DNA of 64,000 bases from Halorhabdus tiamatea SARL4B (GCF_000470655.1 NC_021921.1:2046001-2110000); one strand, 5' to 3'; numbered from the stretch's first letter, positions 25,550-34,469 are shown. Notes: generated from the sequence alone by a model not told the origin. Numbers and translations: made by a program.

Positions 25550-26300
25550 TCCGGTCGTTGGTGGACTCGACTCAGATGACATCGATGGAACGCTCACAAT
25601 GGACCGATTGTACGATACTCGAGGGCCATTTGAGACCACATGGAAATATGAATTCCTCACACACGCCCACCATGATGAGTTGCAAGAGCAGGCGTACGAT
25701 GAAGTCCGCGAGAACAAACAAAATCGGTGGAACATGCAGGGATATTTCACCGATGTTCCAGAAAGTCCAGTTCCGGAATCATCCCTCTACCGATGGACAG
25801 ATCCGCAAAGTGTAGAATATCATATAACTACTGCTGGAAACACGGATGGTACCGACAGAGTTGATTTCGCAAATCCCTACCCAAGTGAAGACCATTCGGA
25901 TGCGAATATCTCTGCTGGATTCGATGTCGGAGTGAGTGCTAATGTCCTACCCGGAATTGGATTGTCCGCAAGCCTAGGGACCGATTACTCGGCTGGCTCA
26001 GACCTCACGTACGACCAATCTCACACAGAACCACACCACAGCTATTGGGATATCCCATTGACTAGCGGGTATCCAACCGATCCTGAATCAGCAGAAGACG
26101 CCACTGGAGTTAGTCTCGACGTCAAGTGTTACAGCGATCACGATAATATTGATACTGAAACACTTCGGACATCGTCACAGTTCACCTTCGTGTATTGGCA
26201 GGATGTACGACCAATAGTTCCTGTTCCTCAGTATCAACCATTCACGTTCACGACCGATGAAGTGAGTACAGAAATTGATTTCCGAGTCGGTCCACCGTAG
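25542..26300 (+). CDS. Unknown acidic beta-rich protein paired with basic exported protein
   Basis: 252 aa, start fixed by the Shine-Dalgarno site. No signal peptide. Residues about 120-155 show strict alternation of hydrophobic and small or polar residues (SAGFDVGVSANVLPGIGL; SASLGTDYSAGSDL), as in amphipathic beta-hairpins. The C-terminal third is beta-rich as well (SQFTFVYWQDVRPIVPVP). Low Lys, one Cys. AT-rich codon use like its upstream partner. The hairpin pattern recalls pore-forming toxins, but there is no sequence match I can name. Function unknown. Confidence 0.6.
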   Translation: MSDPVVGGLDSDDIDGTLTMDRLYDTRGPFETTWKYEFLTHAHHDELQEQAYDEVRENKQNRWNMQGYFTDVPESPVPESSLYRWTDPQSVEYHITTAGNTDGTDRVDFANPYPSEDHSDANISAGFDVGVSANVLPGIGLSASLGTDYSAGSDLTYDQSHTEPHHSYWDIPLTSGYPTDPESAEDATGVSLDVKCYSDHDNIDTETLRTSSQFTFVYWQDVRPIVPVPQYQPFTFTTDEVSTEIDFRVGPP

Positions 26301-26331
26301 AAGAGAGATCGGGTGACGCAAGTCAAAAAAC

Positions 26332-26475
26332 GGCGCGACCGATGTCGTCGACTTCGCCGAGGTCGACCCGACGAAGATGACCACCCACGAGTTCGAGTTC
26401 GACGATATTCAGGAGGCCTTCGAGATGATGGAGACCAAAGAAGACGGGATGATCAAGCCGCTGATTCACTTCTAG
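26332..26475 (+). pseudogene. Internally deleted ADH remnant
   Basis: 26332-26369 corresponds to ADH 23826-23863 (GATDVVDFGEVDP, here FAEVDP), and 26361-26475 to 24134-24248 (TKMTTHEFEF to the stop). The two ADH parts are joined at GTCGACCC, which occurs at both source positions, deleting about 270 bp in frame. No start codon context is present, so this is a dead fragment, not a gene. Confidence 0.85.
26361..26475 (+). repeat. Long direct repeat, copy 2
   Basis: Partner of 24134-24248; four synonymous differences. Confidence 0.9.
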
Positions 26476-26560
26476 ATCAGTCCAGGCGGTGGTCCTGCAG
26501 GGCGACGCCGCCCGGGTCGTTCCGAAGGGGGTTTATCCCTCGCCCGGCGACCGGAAGACG

Positions 26561-27484
26561 ATGCGCGTGACGTTTCTCGGGACGAGCGGCGCGGTGCCGA
26601 CGACCGAACGCAACCCCTCTGCGGTCATGGTTCGACGGGAAGGCGAGCGACTGCTCTTCGATTGCGGCGAGGGAACCCAGCGCCAGATGATGCACTTCGG
26701 GACGGGCTTCGACGTCGCTCACATTTTCGTCTCGCACATGCACGGCGATCACGTGCTGGGGATTCCCGGCTTGCTGCAGACGATGGACTTCAACGACCGC
26801 GAGGACCCGCTGGCGATTCACGCGCCACACGGGACCCGGTCACGATTAGAGGACCTCATCTCGGCCACCGGCGATCGGCCGTCCTATCCGCTGCGGATCA
26901 CGCAGAACGGCCCCGGCGATGTGGTGCTCGACGCCGAGGGCTACGAGGTGCGGGCGGTCGAAACCGAACACCGGACGCAGTCGATCGGCTACGCGCTGGT
27001 CGAGGACGACCGGAAGGGTCGCTTCGACCGCGAGAAAGCCGAGCACGAACTCGGCATCTCACCCGGCCCGAAGTACTCGAAACTCCACGCGGGGGAAGCG
27101 GTCGAACACGACGGCCGAACCATCCAGCCCGAGGAGGTGGTCGGACCGCCCCGACCAGGGCGAACGGTCGTCTACACCGGCGACACCCGGCCAGTCGGGG
27201 CCGTCCTCGAGGCCAGCGAAGACGCCGACCTGTTGATCCACGACGCGACCTTCGGCGACGACCGGGCCGAGCGCGCCCAGCGGACCGGTCACTCGACTGC
27301 CCGGGAGGCGGGCTCCCTGGCGGCCGAAGCTGACGTCAAGCGCCTCGCGCTGACGCACATTTCGACGCGATACGCCGGGCAGGGCGACCGCCTCCAGCGG
27401 GAAGCTCGCGAGGCGTTCGGCGACGCCGCCTTCGTCGCAAGCGACGGCCAGGCAGTCGACGTGCCGTATCCGGACGACGGGTGA
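26561..27484 (+). CDS. rnz: Ribonuclease Z (tRNA 3'-endonuclease)
   Basis: 307 aa from ATG 26561 (MRVTFLGTSGAVPTTERNPSA); the frame opens at 26489, but the short version matches RNase Z length. It has the metallo-beta-lactamase zinc motif SHMHGDHVLGIPGL and further ligands in VYTGDTRP, HDATFGDD and LTHIS. It removes 3' trailers from tRNA precursors. Single gene just after the ADH remnant. Confidence 0.92.
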   Translation: MRVTFLGTSGAVPTTERNPSAVMVRREGERLLFDCGEGTQRQMMHFGTGFDVAHIFVSHMHGDHVLGIPGLLQTMDFNDREDPLAIHAPHGTRSRLEDLISATGDRPSYPLRITQNGPGDVVLDAEGYEVRAVETEHRTQSIGYALVEDDRKGRFDREKAEHELGISPGPKYSKLHAGEAVEHDGRTIQPEEVVGPPRPGRTVVYTGDTRPVGAVLEASEDADLLIHDATFGDDRAERAQRTGHSTAREAGSLAAEADVKRLALTHISTRYAGQGDRLQREAREAFGDAAFVASDGQAVDVPYPDDG

Positions 27485-27559
27485 GACGAGCCAGCAGGGC
27501 CGTCACACGGTCTCACGGATCACGGAACAGTTACGCCGACGTATCCATTGCATTCGTCA

Positions 27560-28711
27560 ATGGCAAAACAGCGGGCCGACGCTGCCCTCGCCGGGGCGCT
27601 TTCGACCGTCTCGCCGTGGGGTGTCCGCCTCGTCTGTGCCGGCGTCATAGCAGCGACAGGACTCGCAGCCGGCCTCGTTCCGTTCGCTCGCCTGTTCGCC
27701 ATGCCAGCCGGTGTCTCCGGGCCGGTGGTGGGTGTCTTCGCTCCGGTACTGTTCGGCGGGGCCGTCCTGGCCGGTGGCTACTGGCTCGCACGGAGTGACT
27801 TCGACGGATCGCTGGCTGCCGCGGTCACGATCTGGTGGTTTCTAGGGACGGCCTTCGGTGCGTTCACGGCGCTGGGTCTCGTCGCCTATCAGATCGGGGC
27901 CGGCGTCAGTGTCGCTGACGTGGCGATCGTCCTCAGCGCAATCGCGTCGATCGGTGGCGTCGGTGGCCTTCTCGTCGGTCGTTACGACGTCAGAAGCCAG
28001 CGCCGACGACGCGAACTCGAACGCGAACACGAACGCCTCGCGGACGAACGCCAGAAACTCGTGCTGCTCAACCGGATCGTCCGCCACGACATCGGCAACG
28101 ACCTCCAGATCATCAGCGGGATGAGTGGACACCTCGAGACTCACGTCGACGAGGGCGGTGCGGAGTACCTTGCCCGCGTCCAGCGGACGACCGAAGAGGC
28201 GATCCAGTTGACCGAGCAGGTCCGGGCGTTCGTCACGTCGCTCGGCGAGAGTGAGTATTCGACGAAGCGCCGGATATCCCTCCAGCGCGTGCTGGATACC
28301 CAAGTTCAGAACACGCGCGAAGTCTACCGGGAGGCGTCGGTTTCTGTCGACGGCGAGGTCCCGGACGTCGAAATATACGCCGACGAACTCCTTTCGACGC
28401 TCTTTCACAACCTCCTGTCGAACGCCGTCGAACACAACGACCGGGACTACCCCTCGGTCGAAGTGAGGGTCGAACGCGACAACGAGTCGGTCACGGTCTC
28501 CATCGCAGACGACGGGCCAGGCATCCCACCCGCGGAGCGCGAACGGCTCCGCGGCGTCGATACTGACCCGGATCCGTCCGGCGAGTCGGGCCTCGGGCTG
28601 TATATCGTCGGGATGCTCCTCGAGCGCTACGACGGGTCTGTTTCGATCGACGACCGGAAGCCCCGCGGGACAGTCGTCACCGTCGAGTTGCCGATCGCAG
28701 ACGGCGAGTGA
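27560..28711 (+). CDS. Membrane sensor histidine kinase
   Basis: 383 aa from ATG 27560 (a TTG at 27548 is possible but unlikely). Four or five hydrophobic helices fill residues 15-140 as a 4TM-type sensor. Next a coiled helix RRRRELEREHERLADERQKLVLLNRIVRHDIGNDLQIISG carries the phospho-acceptor His, then HATPase motifs NLLSNAVEHND (N), DDGPGIP (G1) and GESGLGLYIVGMLLERY (G2). No response regulator adjacent. Signal unknown; the N-terminal part is integral to the membrane. Confidence 0.82.
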   Translation: MAKQRADAALAGALSTVSPWGVRLVCAGVIAATGLAAGLVPFARLFAMPAGVSGPVVGVFAPVLFGGAVLAGGYWLARSDFDGSLAAAVTIWWFLGTAFGAFTALGLVAYQIGAGVSVADVAIVLSAIASIGGVGGLLVGRYDVRSQRRRRELEREHERLADERQKLVLLNRIVRHDIGNDLQIISGMSGHLETHVDEGGAEYLARVQRTTEEAIQLTEQVRAFVTSLGESEYSTKRRISLQRVLDTQVQNTREVYREASVSVDGEVPDVEIYADELLSTLFHNLLSNAVEHNDRDYPSVEVRVERDNESVTVSIADDGPGIPPAERERLRGVDTDPDPSGESGLGLYIVGMLLERYDGSVSIDDRKPRGTVVTVELPIADGE

Positions 28712-28768
28712 TTCCGACAGATCGGTCCGACAGTAACTGTCATTTGTCACCGGCTGGAATGGCGAGAC

Positions 28769-29158
28769 ATGGAACTGTCACACGTCGCGATCTGGGTGAC
28801 CGACCTCGACCGATCCCTCGAATTCTACGGGGCGCTGGGCTTCGAGCGGGCGTGGTCGTTCACCGACGAGGGCGTCGAGAACGTCTACGTCCGTGGCGAG
28901 GGCGGCGAACTCCAGTTGCGCCACGACCCCGACCGGACGACGCCGATCGCACCCTCGCGGGCCGATACCGACCACGTCGCACTGAGTGTCGATGATCGGG
29001 ACGCCGTCGACGCTGCGGTCGAAGCCGCCGTCGAAGCCGGGGGCTCCGTCGTCGCCGATCCCCACGCCGTCGAGGCGGCCGACGCCTACGCCGCGTTCGT
29101 CGAGGACCCCGACGGCTACACGCTCGAATTCGTCGCGCCGCTGGAGGGCGAGCAATGA
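28769..29158 (+). CDS. Glyoxalase/bleomycin-resistance (VOC) domain protein
   Basis: 129 aa with two beta-alpha-beta-beta-beta modules: LSHVAIWVTDLDRSLEFYGALGFERA and TDHVALSVDDRDAVDAAVEAAVEAGGSVV, then AFVEDPDGYTLEFV. Metal ligands His5, Glu50-region, His and Glu near the C terminus fit glyoxalase I-like dioxygenase/lyase folds. Substrate unknown. Its stop overlaps the deacetylase start (ATGA), so the two are co-transcribed. Confidence 0.85.
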   Translation: MELSHVAIWVTDLDRSLEFYGALGFERAWSFTDEGVENVYVRGEGGELQLRHDPDRTTPIAPSRADTDHVALSVDDRDAVDAAVEAAVEAGGSVVADPHAVEAADAYAAFVEDPDGYTLEFVAPLEGEQ

Positions 29159-30024
29159 CCGACGCTCGCCTCGCGCTCGTCTTCGACGACGGGTATCGCA
29201 GCGACTTCGACATGCTCCGTCCCGCCCTCGCCGAACTCGACGCTCCGATGACGCTCGCGATCGTCCCCGGGTGGCTCGGCGGCGATGACCACGTCACGCC
29301 CGAGGAACTCCGGACGCTCGCCGAGGACGGTCACGAAATCCTCTCGCACGGCCGTCGCCACCGGTATCTGGGAACCCACCGCGTGACCGCAGACGTTTCG
29401 GCTGGCGACCGGCGAGTTACCCTGGACGATCACGTCTTCCCCGAGGACGATCACGGCGTCTACGTCGGCGACGACTACGAGATCACCGACGGTGAGGAGA
29501 GCGAGACGGTGACACTCGCCGAAAAGGCAGGCACCGACGACGAACCGATCATGGCATTCGAGACCGCGCTGTCGGCGGAGTACGCCGCCGGCGAGGCGGT
29601 CGTCCGCCCGGCGATGGACACGATCGAGGACGAGATCGTCGGCGTCCGCGAGGAATTCGACGAGCTTGGCTTCGATCCGACGGGGTTCGTCTTTCCCTAC
29701 GACGCCACCGATCCCCGAGCCTGGGCGGTCGCGAGCGAGGAATACGATACTATCGCGAACGCGGCCGTCCGGTCGCTGCCGAACCCGCCGGGGACGCTCC
29801 CGACGAACTGGCGGCGGTACTACCTCCAGACGGACCACCTGACCCGCCCGGAGATCGAATCGTACCTCGATACCCTCGCCGAGCAGGGCGGCGTTGGCAT
29901 CCTCGCCGGCCACAGCGACTGGGCGTCGGTCCCCGAGGAGCGCGTGACCTGGACCGTCGAGGCCGCCCGCGAGCGCGGGATCGACGTGACGACGCTCCGT
30001 GAGGCGGCCGAGCGCGTTGAGTAG
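29155..30024 (+). CDS. Polysaccharide deacetylase (NodB) with beta-rich insertion
   Basis: 289 aa. NodB motif 1 is LALVFDDGYRSDFD (Asp-Asp metal site), motif 2 HEILSHGRRHR (His ligands), and later DPTGFVFPYDATDP and GVGILAGHSDW. Between motif 2 and the rest there is an insertion of about 70 residues (VTADVSAGDRRVTLDD ... AGEAVVRPAM) with the pattern VGDDYEITDGEESETVTLAEK...IMAFETALSAEYAAGEAVV, like beta-domains of phage tail and surface proteins. It likely deacetylates cell-surface sugars, though no export signal is visible. Confidence 0.75.
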   Translation: MTDARLALVFDDGYRSDFDMLRPALAELDAPMTLAIVPGWLGGDDHVTPEELRTLAEDGHEILSHGRRHRYLGTHRVTADVSAGDRRVTLDDHVFPEDDHGVYVGDDYEITDGEESETVTLAEKAGTDDEPIMAFETALSAEYAAGEAVVRPAMDTIEDEIVGVREEFDELGFDPTGFVFPYDATDPRAWAVASEEYDTIANAAVRSLPNPPGTLPTNWRRYYLQTDHLTRPEIESYLDTLAEQGGVGILAGHSDWASVPEERVTWTVEAARERGIDVTTLREAAERVE

Positions 30025-30090
30025 GTCCCGACTGCGTCGGCGTGGGTGACTGAAACCATCCCATCCGGCGTCATGGGTTTATACTGCTGA

Positions 30091-30104
30091 GACACCTAGG
30101 TGTC
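30091..30104. promoter_or_regulatory. 14-bp perfect palindrome before DUF460 gene
   Basis: GACACCTAGGTGTC ends 3 nt before the GTG start of the next gene and lies about 8 nt downstream of a TTTATA box at 30078-30083, so it may be an operator. Confidence 0.4.
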
Positions 30105-30107
30105 CAC

Positions 30108-32084
30108 GTGCAACGGACGGCTGCCCTGGACGACGTGATCTTCGGCGTGGACGTCCAGAGCGGGGACGTGCGGGGGGATGCGCCCTCCTACGCGCTGGTC
30201 ATCTTCGACGGCGAGCGCATCGAGCGAGACGTGGTGAGCCGCCGGAAACTCCGGCGACTCATCGACGACGAAGCGCCGGCGATCGTCGCCACGGACAATA
30301 TGTACGAACTCGCCGCGGACAAGGACGCCCTCGTCCACTTCCTCCGGGAGTTACCCGACGGAACCCGACTCGTCCAGGTTACCGGCGACGAACAGCCCGA
30401 ACCGCTCTCGCGGGTCGCTTCCCGTCACGGCGTCCCCTACGGCAAGGACCCGATGAAAGAGGCCGAGGCTGCGGCCCGACTCGCGGCCGGCAACGTCGGC
30501 TACGAGGTGTCGGCGTTCAGCGACACGACCCAGGTGAAGGTCGCCCGCGGGCGCTCGACCGGCGGCGGTGGCGGCTGGAGCGAGGACCGATTCACCCGGC
30601 GGATCCACGGCTCCGTGAAGAAGCGCGCCCGCGAGGTCGAGCGCGAACTCGAGGACGCAAATCTCGACTACGATCGGGAGGTGACCGAGAAGTACGGCGG
30701 CTTCTCGAACGCAGTTTTCGAGGTCGAAGCCCCGCCCGAGGCCATCCCCGTCTCCCGGGAACGGTCGGGCGATACCAGAATCGAGATCGAGCGCGAGCGC
30801 TTAGAGGGGATCGAGTTCGAGCCCCTGGCCCACCGGCGCGATCACGTCGTCGTCGGCGTCGATCCCGGGACGACCACCGCGATCGCCGTCGTGGGCCTCG
30901 ACGGCGAGGTGCTCGACGTCCACTCCACCCGGACCGCCGACACCGCCGCAGTCATCGAATGGATCGTCGAACGCGGGCGACCGATCGTCGTCGCCGCGGA
31001 CGTCACGCCGATGCCCGAGACCGTCGAGAAGCTCCGGCGGAGTTTCGACGCCGCCGGCTGGACTCCCGAAAGCGACCTCCCTGTCGACGAGAAACTCCAC
31101 CGGACGCGCAAGCAGCCATACGACAACGACCACGAGCGCGACGCGCTGGCGGCCGCACTCGAAGCCTTCGACGATCACGCCGATCAGTTCGAACGCGTCG
31201 CCGCGAAAGTCCCGCCGCGCGAGGAAGTCGGCCCCGTGCTGGCTCGCGTCGTCGCCGGCGAGGAAAGCGTCGAGAGCGTCCTGGACGACCTCGCGGACGA
31301 CGAGGGCGAACCCACCGAAACCACCGAACACACGCCACGCGAACTCACCGCCGAGGAGAAACAGATCAAGCGCCTGCAGGACCGCGTCGACCGACTCGAG
31401 TCCCACGTCGAAGACCTCGACGAGACGATCGAGGCGAAAGACGAGACGATTACCGAGTACGAGGAGAAACTCGAGGAAGCACGCAGCGAGCAGCGAGCGG
31501 AGACGCGAAAACGGCGGGAAGTCACCCGCCTTGAGCGGGAGAACGACCGGCTCGAACGCGAACTCCAGAGCGAGCGTGAGCGAGTCGAGGACCTGGAGGG
31601 CAAACTCGAACGCCTGAAAGCGCTCTGGAAACTCGATCACTCGAACTTCGCCGACGTCGAGGAGACAAAGGAGGGACTGGTGCCCGTGAAGGTCGTCGAG
31701 AAGTTCACGACCGCGGCGATCGAGGACGCCGACGACCGCTTCGGCCTCGCCGAGGGTGACATCATCCTCTTTCGGGACGCGACGGGCGCGGGCCGCTCGA
31801 CAGCCGAGCGGTTGGCAGAGCTCGACCCGAAACTCGTCCTCCGGACCGGCGGGCTCTCGGATGTCGCAGACGAGGTGCTCTTCGAGGAGGACGTCCCGGT
31901 CGCGCCGGCCGAGAACGTCACCGTCCAGGAGGTCGACGAACTCGCCGTCGCCCGCGAGCGCGAAGTCGAGGCCGCTATCGAGGAGTGGCGCGAGTACGCA
32001 AGCGAGCGCGAGAAGGCCCGGACCGCGGAGATGGTCGACACGCTGATCAGCGAGCACCGGGCGTCGGGCCACGGCGGGAGCTGA
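30108..32084 (+). CDS. DUF460 (COG2433) RNase H-like nuclease-fold protein with coiled coil
   Basis: 658 aa from GTG 30108. N-terminal domain (1-240) with DDVIFGVDVQSGD, a second RNase-H-like domain (about 245-365) with VVGVDPGTTTAIAVVGLDGEVLD, then IVVAADVTPMPETVEKL and DNDHERDALAAAL, a RuvC/YqgF-like acid pattern. Residues about 415-510 form a long coiled coil (IKRLQDRVDRLESHVEDLDETIEAK...). A C-terminal domain follows. COG2433 proteins are conserved in archaea with unknown function, thought to handle nucleic acid junctions. Monocistronic. Confidence 0.8.
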   Translation: MQRTAALDDVIFGVDVQSGDVRGDAPSYALVIFDGERIERDVVSRRKLRRLIDDEAPAIVATDNMYELAADKDALVHFLRELPDGTRLVQVTGDEQPEPLSRVASRHGVPYGKDPMKEAEAAARLAAGNVGYEVSAFSDTTQVKVARGRSTGGGGGWSEDRFTRRIHGSVKKRAREVERELEDANLDYDREVTEKYGGFSNAVFEVEAPPEAIPVSRERSGDTRIEIERERLEGIEFEPLAHRRDHVVVGVDPGTTTAIAVVGLDGEVLDVHSTRTADTAAVIEWIVERGRPIVVAADVTPMPETVEKLRRSFDAAGWTPESDLPVDEKLHRTRKQPYDNDHERDALAAALEAFDDHADQFERVAAKVPPREEVGPVLARVVAGEESVESVLDDLADDEGEPTETTEHTPRELTAEEKQIKRLQDRVDRLESHVEDLDETIEAKDETITEYEEKLEEARSEQRAETRKRREVTRLERENDRLERELQSERERVEDLEGKLERLKALWKLDHSNFADVEETKEGLVPVKVVEKFTTAAIEDADDRFGLAEGDIILFRDATGAGRSTAERLAELDPKLVLRTGGLSDVADEVLFEEDVPVAPAENVTVQEVDELAVAREREVEAAIEEWREYASEREKARTAEMVDTLISEHRASGHGGS

Positions 32085-32162
32085 CGCGCCGGCAGTCGTT
32101 CCGGCGTGGCCAGCCGCGATCGAAACCAGTCTCGATTTTACCCTCGCCGTTCACGGCCCCGT

Positions 32163-32687
32163 ATGGACCAATTTGTCGCCGAGAACCTCGACCGGTACGG
32201 AGACACCCAGGGGGTCCTGCCCGAGCGGCTGGACGAATTCGGCGAGCGGTACCGCCGGCAGGGCCACTTGACGCGCGACCAGCTGTACGAACTGGCCTAC
32301 GAGACCGCGACCCGGAGCGCATATCACGTCGAGTCCAACTCCGAAGGGCGGTGTATCGAAGTGACCCGGAACGTCCGCCGCGTCGACGGGGACTTCTCGC
32401 AGGTGCAATTGCTCTCCGGCCTCTCGGGATTCAAAGCCCCCGTCGCCTCGGCGGTTTTGACGGCGCTGGATCCCGAGCGCCACGCCGTAGTGGACACCCG
32501 CGTTTGGGCCGCCCTGGAGCGACTGGACTATCTCGACGGGCGCAAGGAGGACTTCGACGCCGCTGAGTACGTCGCGATGATCGCTCCCATTCGGGAGATC
32601 GCCGGGGAGACGGGCCATTCACCCGCGGAGGTCGGGTACGCGCTGTTCGCTTACGACGACCACGTCCGGGAGGGCACGCTTCACTGA
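32163..32687 (+). CDS. HhH-GPD-like DNA glycosylase-fold protein
   Basis: 174 aa from ATG 32163 (MDQFVAENLDRYG); the frame extends to 32106. The segment QLLSGLSGFKAPVASAVLTALDPERHAVVDTRVWAAL has the HhH-GPD order (hairpin-like GLSGFKAPVA, then a VVDTRVW with the catalytic-type Asp). Flanking helices agree with an all-alpha repair glycosylase or a relative such as AGOG. It is shorter than known glycosylases, so activity is not sure. Confidence 0.6.
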   Translation: MDQFVAENLDRYGDTQGVLPERLDEFGERYRRQGHLTRDQLYELAYETATRSAYHVESNSEGRCIEVTRNVRRVDGDFSQVQLLSGLSGFKAPVASAVLTALDPERHAVVDTRVWAALERLDYLDGRKEDFDAAEYVAMIAPIREIAGETGHSPAEVGYALFAYDDHVREGTLH

Positions 32688-32738
32688 CGCTCGGGGATCG
32701 GGCCAGGCACGGACCGGGGGGCGAACGCTCTCTTGCCC

Positions 32739-32852
32739 TTACTCCGGGCCGGGTTCCTCGGGAGTCGAGTCGCCGCCGCGCAGTTTGACGGCGGCGAAGG
32801 CAACGGTTGCGAGCGCGGCGACACCGGCGATGAGTTTCATTTTCGAACGCAT
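32739..32852 (-). CDS. 37-aa single-TM microprotein
   Basis: Starts at ATG 32852 with MRSKMKLIAGVAALATVAFAAV, one membrane helix, then a basic-to-acidic tail KLRGGDSTPEEPGPE. TATA-like TTTATATC (32875-32882) centred 26 nt upstream gives a leaderless promoter, strong support for a real gene despite its length. Function unknown; similar tiny TM proteins are common in haloarchaea. Confidence 0.55.
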   Translation of the reverse strand: MRSKMKLIAGVAALATVAFAAVKLRGGDSTPEEPGPE

Positions 32853-32874
32853 ATCCCGTAGTTGGGCGGTCTAG

Positions 32875-32882
32875 GATATAAA
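32875..32882 (-). promoter_or_regulatory. TATA box of the 37-aa microprotein
   Basis: TTTATATC on the - strand, 26 nt before the ATG. Confidence 0.5.
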
Positions 32883-32999
32883 CCGGCGACCAGAGCTTCC
32901 GAGCCAGCAGTGCACCAGTGAGCCGCCGTTAGAGCGCACTCGGCGGCCTGGGCCGGCCGCAAGCGGAATTCTTAGGCCCGCCGATCACCCAGGACGGCT

Positions 33000-34469
33000 A
33001 TGCGCGATCACTTCGAACTCCAGGCCTACGACGCCGGGGGACGACTCGGGGAGTTGACCGTCCCGCGGGCGGACGTCACCGTCGAGACGCCGGCCCTCTT
33101 GCCGGTCGTCAACCCCCACCACGAGACGATCGAACCCGGACGCCTCGAGGAGTTCGGAGCCGAGATGCTGATCACGAACAGCTACGTCATCTACGGGAGT
33201 GACGAGGTTCGAGAGCCCGCTCTCGAAGACGGCCTGCACGAACTGCTGGACTTTTCTGGCGCGATCATGACCGACTCGGGATCCTTCCAGCTCGCCGAGT
33301 ACGGCGAAATCGACGTCACGAACACGGAGATCCTGGAGTTCCAGCGCGAGATCGGCTCGGATGTCGGGACGCCAGTAGACATCCCGACGCCGCCCGATGC
33401 CGACCGCGAGCAGGTCGAACGCGAGATGGAGACGACCCAGCATCGCCTCGACGCGGCCGCCGACTTCGACGCTGGCGAGATGCTCGTCAACGCACCGATC
33501 CAGGGAGCGACCTACCCCGACCTCCGCGAGCAGGCCGCCCGCGACGCCTACGCGACCGGACTCGACGTCTTCCCGATCGGCGCGATGGTGCCACTCATGA
33601 ACGACTACCGCTACGGGGAGATGATCGACGCCGTCGCCGGGGCGAAACGTGGCCTGGGCGAGGACGCCCCGGTCCACCTCTTCGGCGCGGGCCACCCCAT
33701 GATGTTCGCCCTCGCGGTCGCGGCCGGGTGTGATCTCTTCGATTCGGCGGCCTACGCGCTGTACGCCCGCGACGGCCGGTATCTCACGGTTCGCGGGACC
33801 GAGCACCTCGACGAGATGGAATACTTCCCGTGTGAGTGTCCCGTCTGTTCGGCACACACGCCCGCGGAACTTCGGGAGATGGACGACGACGAGCGCACCA
33901 AGCTACTGGCCGAGCACAACCTCCACGTCTCCTTCGGCGAGATGCGACGCATCAAGGGGGCGATCCGACAGGGGAATCTCCTCGAACTCGTCGAGACGCG
34001 TGCCCGCGCGCACCCGACGATGCTCGACGGCTATCGAGCCCTGCTCGAACACGTCGACCAGCTCGAAGCGACGGATCCCGCCTCGAAGGACGCCTTCTTT
34101 TATCTCTCGGGGGAGAGCGCCGACCGACCGGAGGTTCGGCGCCACCACGAACGATTGGCCCGGGTGTCGCCACCCGCGGAACTCCTGCTCGCGAGCGATC
34201 CAGACGCCCACGCGGGGGCCGACGCGGCGGTCTGGGCGGTCGAGCCCCCGTTCGGTCCGGTCCCGCGCGGGCTCGATCAGACCTATCCACTCACGGCCGA
34301 ACTCCCCGAGCGCCTCGACGACCGGGCCTACCGGGCGGCGGCTCGCGGAATTACCCGGCTGGCCGAGACCAGCGACGCCGACATCACGCTGGTTGACGAC
34401 GGCTGGCCCGCGAGCGCGCTCGATATCCTCGCCGACAGCGTCGACAGATCTCCGGCGTCGGGGGAGTGA
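33000..34469 (+). CDS. tgtA: tRNA-guanine(15) transglycosylase (archaeosine)
   Basis: 489 aa. Exchanges G15 of tRNA for preQ0. The TIM barrel shows the nucleophile/base region [21 protein letters not shown] (catalytic Asp) and [16 protein letters not shown]; the zinc site [10 protein letters not shown]...LAEHNLHVS (three Cys and a His) lies near residue 280. The C-terminal 140 residues are a domain of the archaeal enzyme, but no PUA is obvious. arcS and RaSEA, which finish archaeosine, follow within 6 kb. Confidence 0.93.
   Translation: MRDHFELQAYDAGGRLGELTVPRADVTVETPALLPVVNPHHETIEPGRLEEFGAEMLITNSYVIYGSDEVREPALEDGLHELLDFSGAIMTDSGSFQLAEYGEIDVTNTEILEFQREIGSDVGTPVDIPTPPDADREQVEREMETTQHRLDAAADFDAGEMLVNAPIQGATYPDLREQAARDAYATGLDVFPIGAMVPLMNDYRYGEMIDAVAGAKRGLGEDAPVHLFGAGHPMMFALAVAAGCDLFDSAAYALYARDGRYLTVRGTEHLDEMEYFPCECPVCSAHTPAELREMDDDERTKLLAEHNLHVSFGEMRRIKGAIRQGNLLELVETRARAHPTMLDGYRALLEHVDQLEATDPASKDAFFYLSGESADRPEVRRHHERLARVSPPAELLLASDPDAHAGADAAVWAVEPPFGPVPRGLDQTYPLTAELPERLDDRAYRAAARGITRLAETSDADITLVDDGWPASALDILADSVDRSPASGE

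Larger units (their letters stand above)
24249..26331. mobile_element. AT-rich island between duplicated ADH ends
   Basis: About 2.1 kb between the ADH stop and the ADH remnant. From about 24730 to 26330 the composition is visibly AT-richer than its neighbours, with codons such as AAA, ATA and AAT that are rare around it. It holds a lipoprotein gene and two unrecognised overlapping genes. No integrase or transposase is present, so the means of arrival is unclear. Confidence 0.6.

Noticed and set aside
26313-26570. Frame over the ADH remnant
   Set aside because: It is in a different frame from the ADH codons and continues into RNase Z; the segment is a dead ADH fragment.
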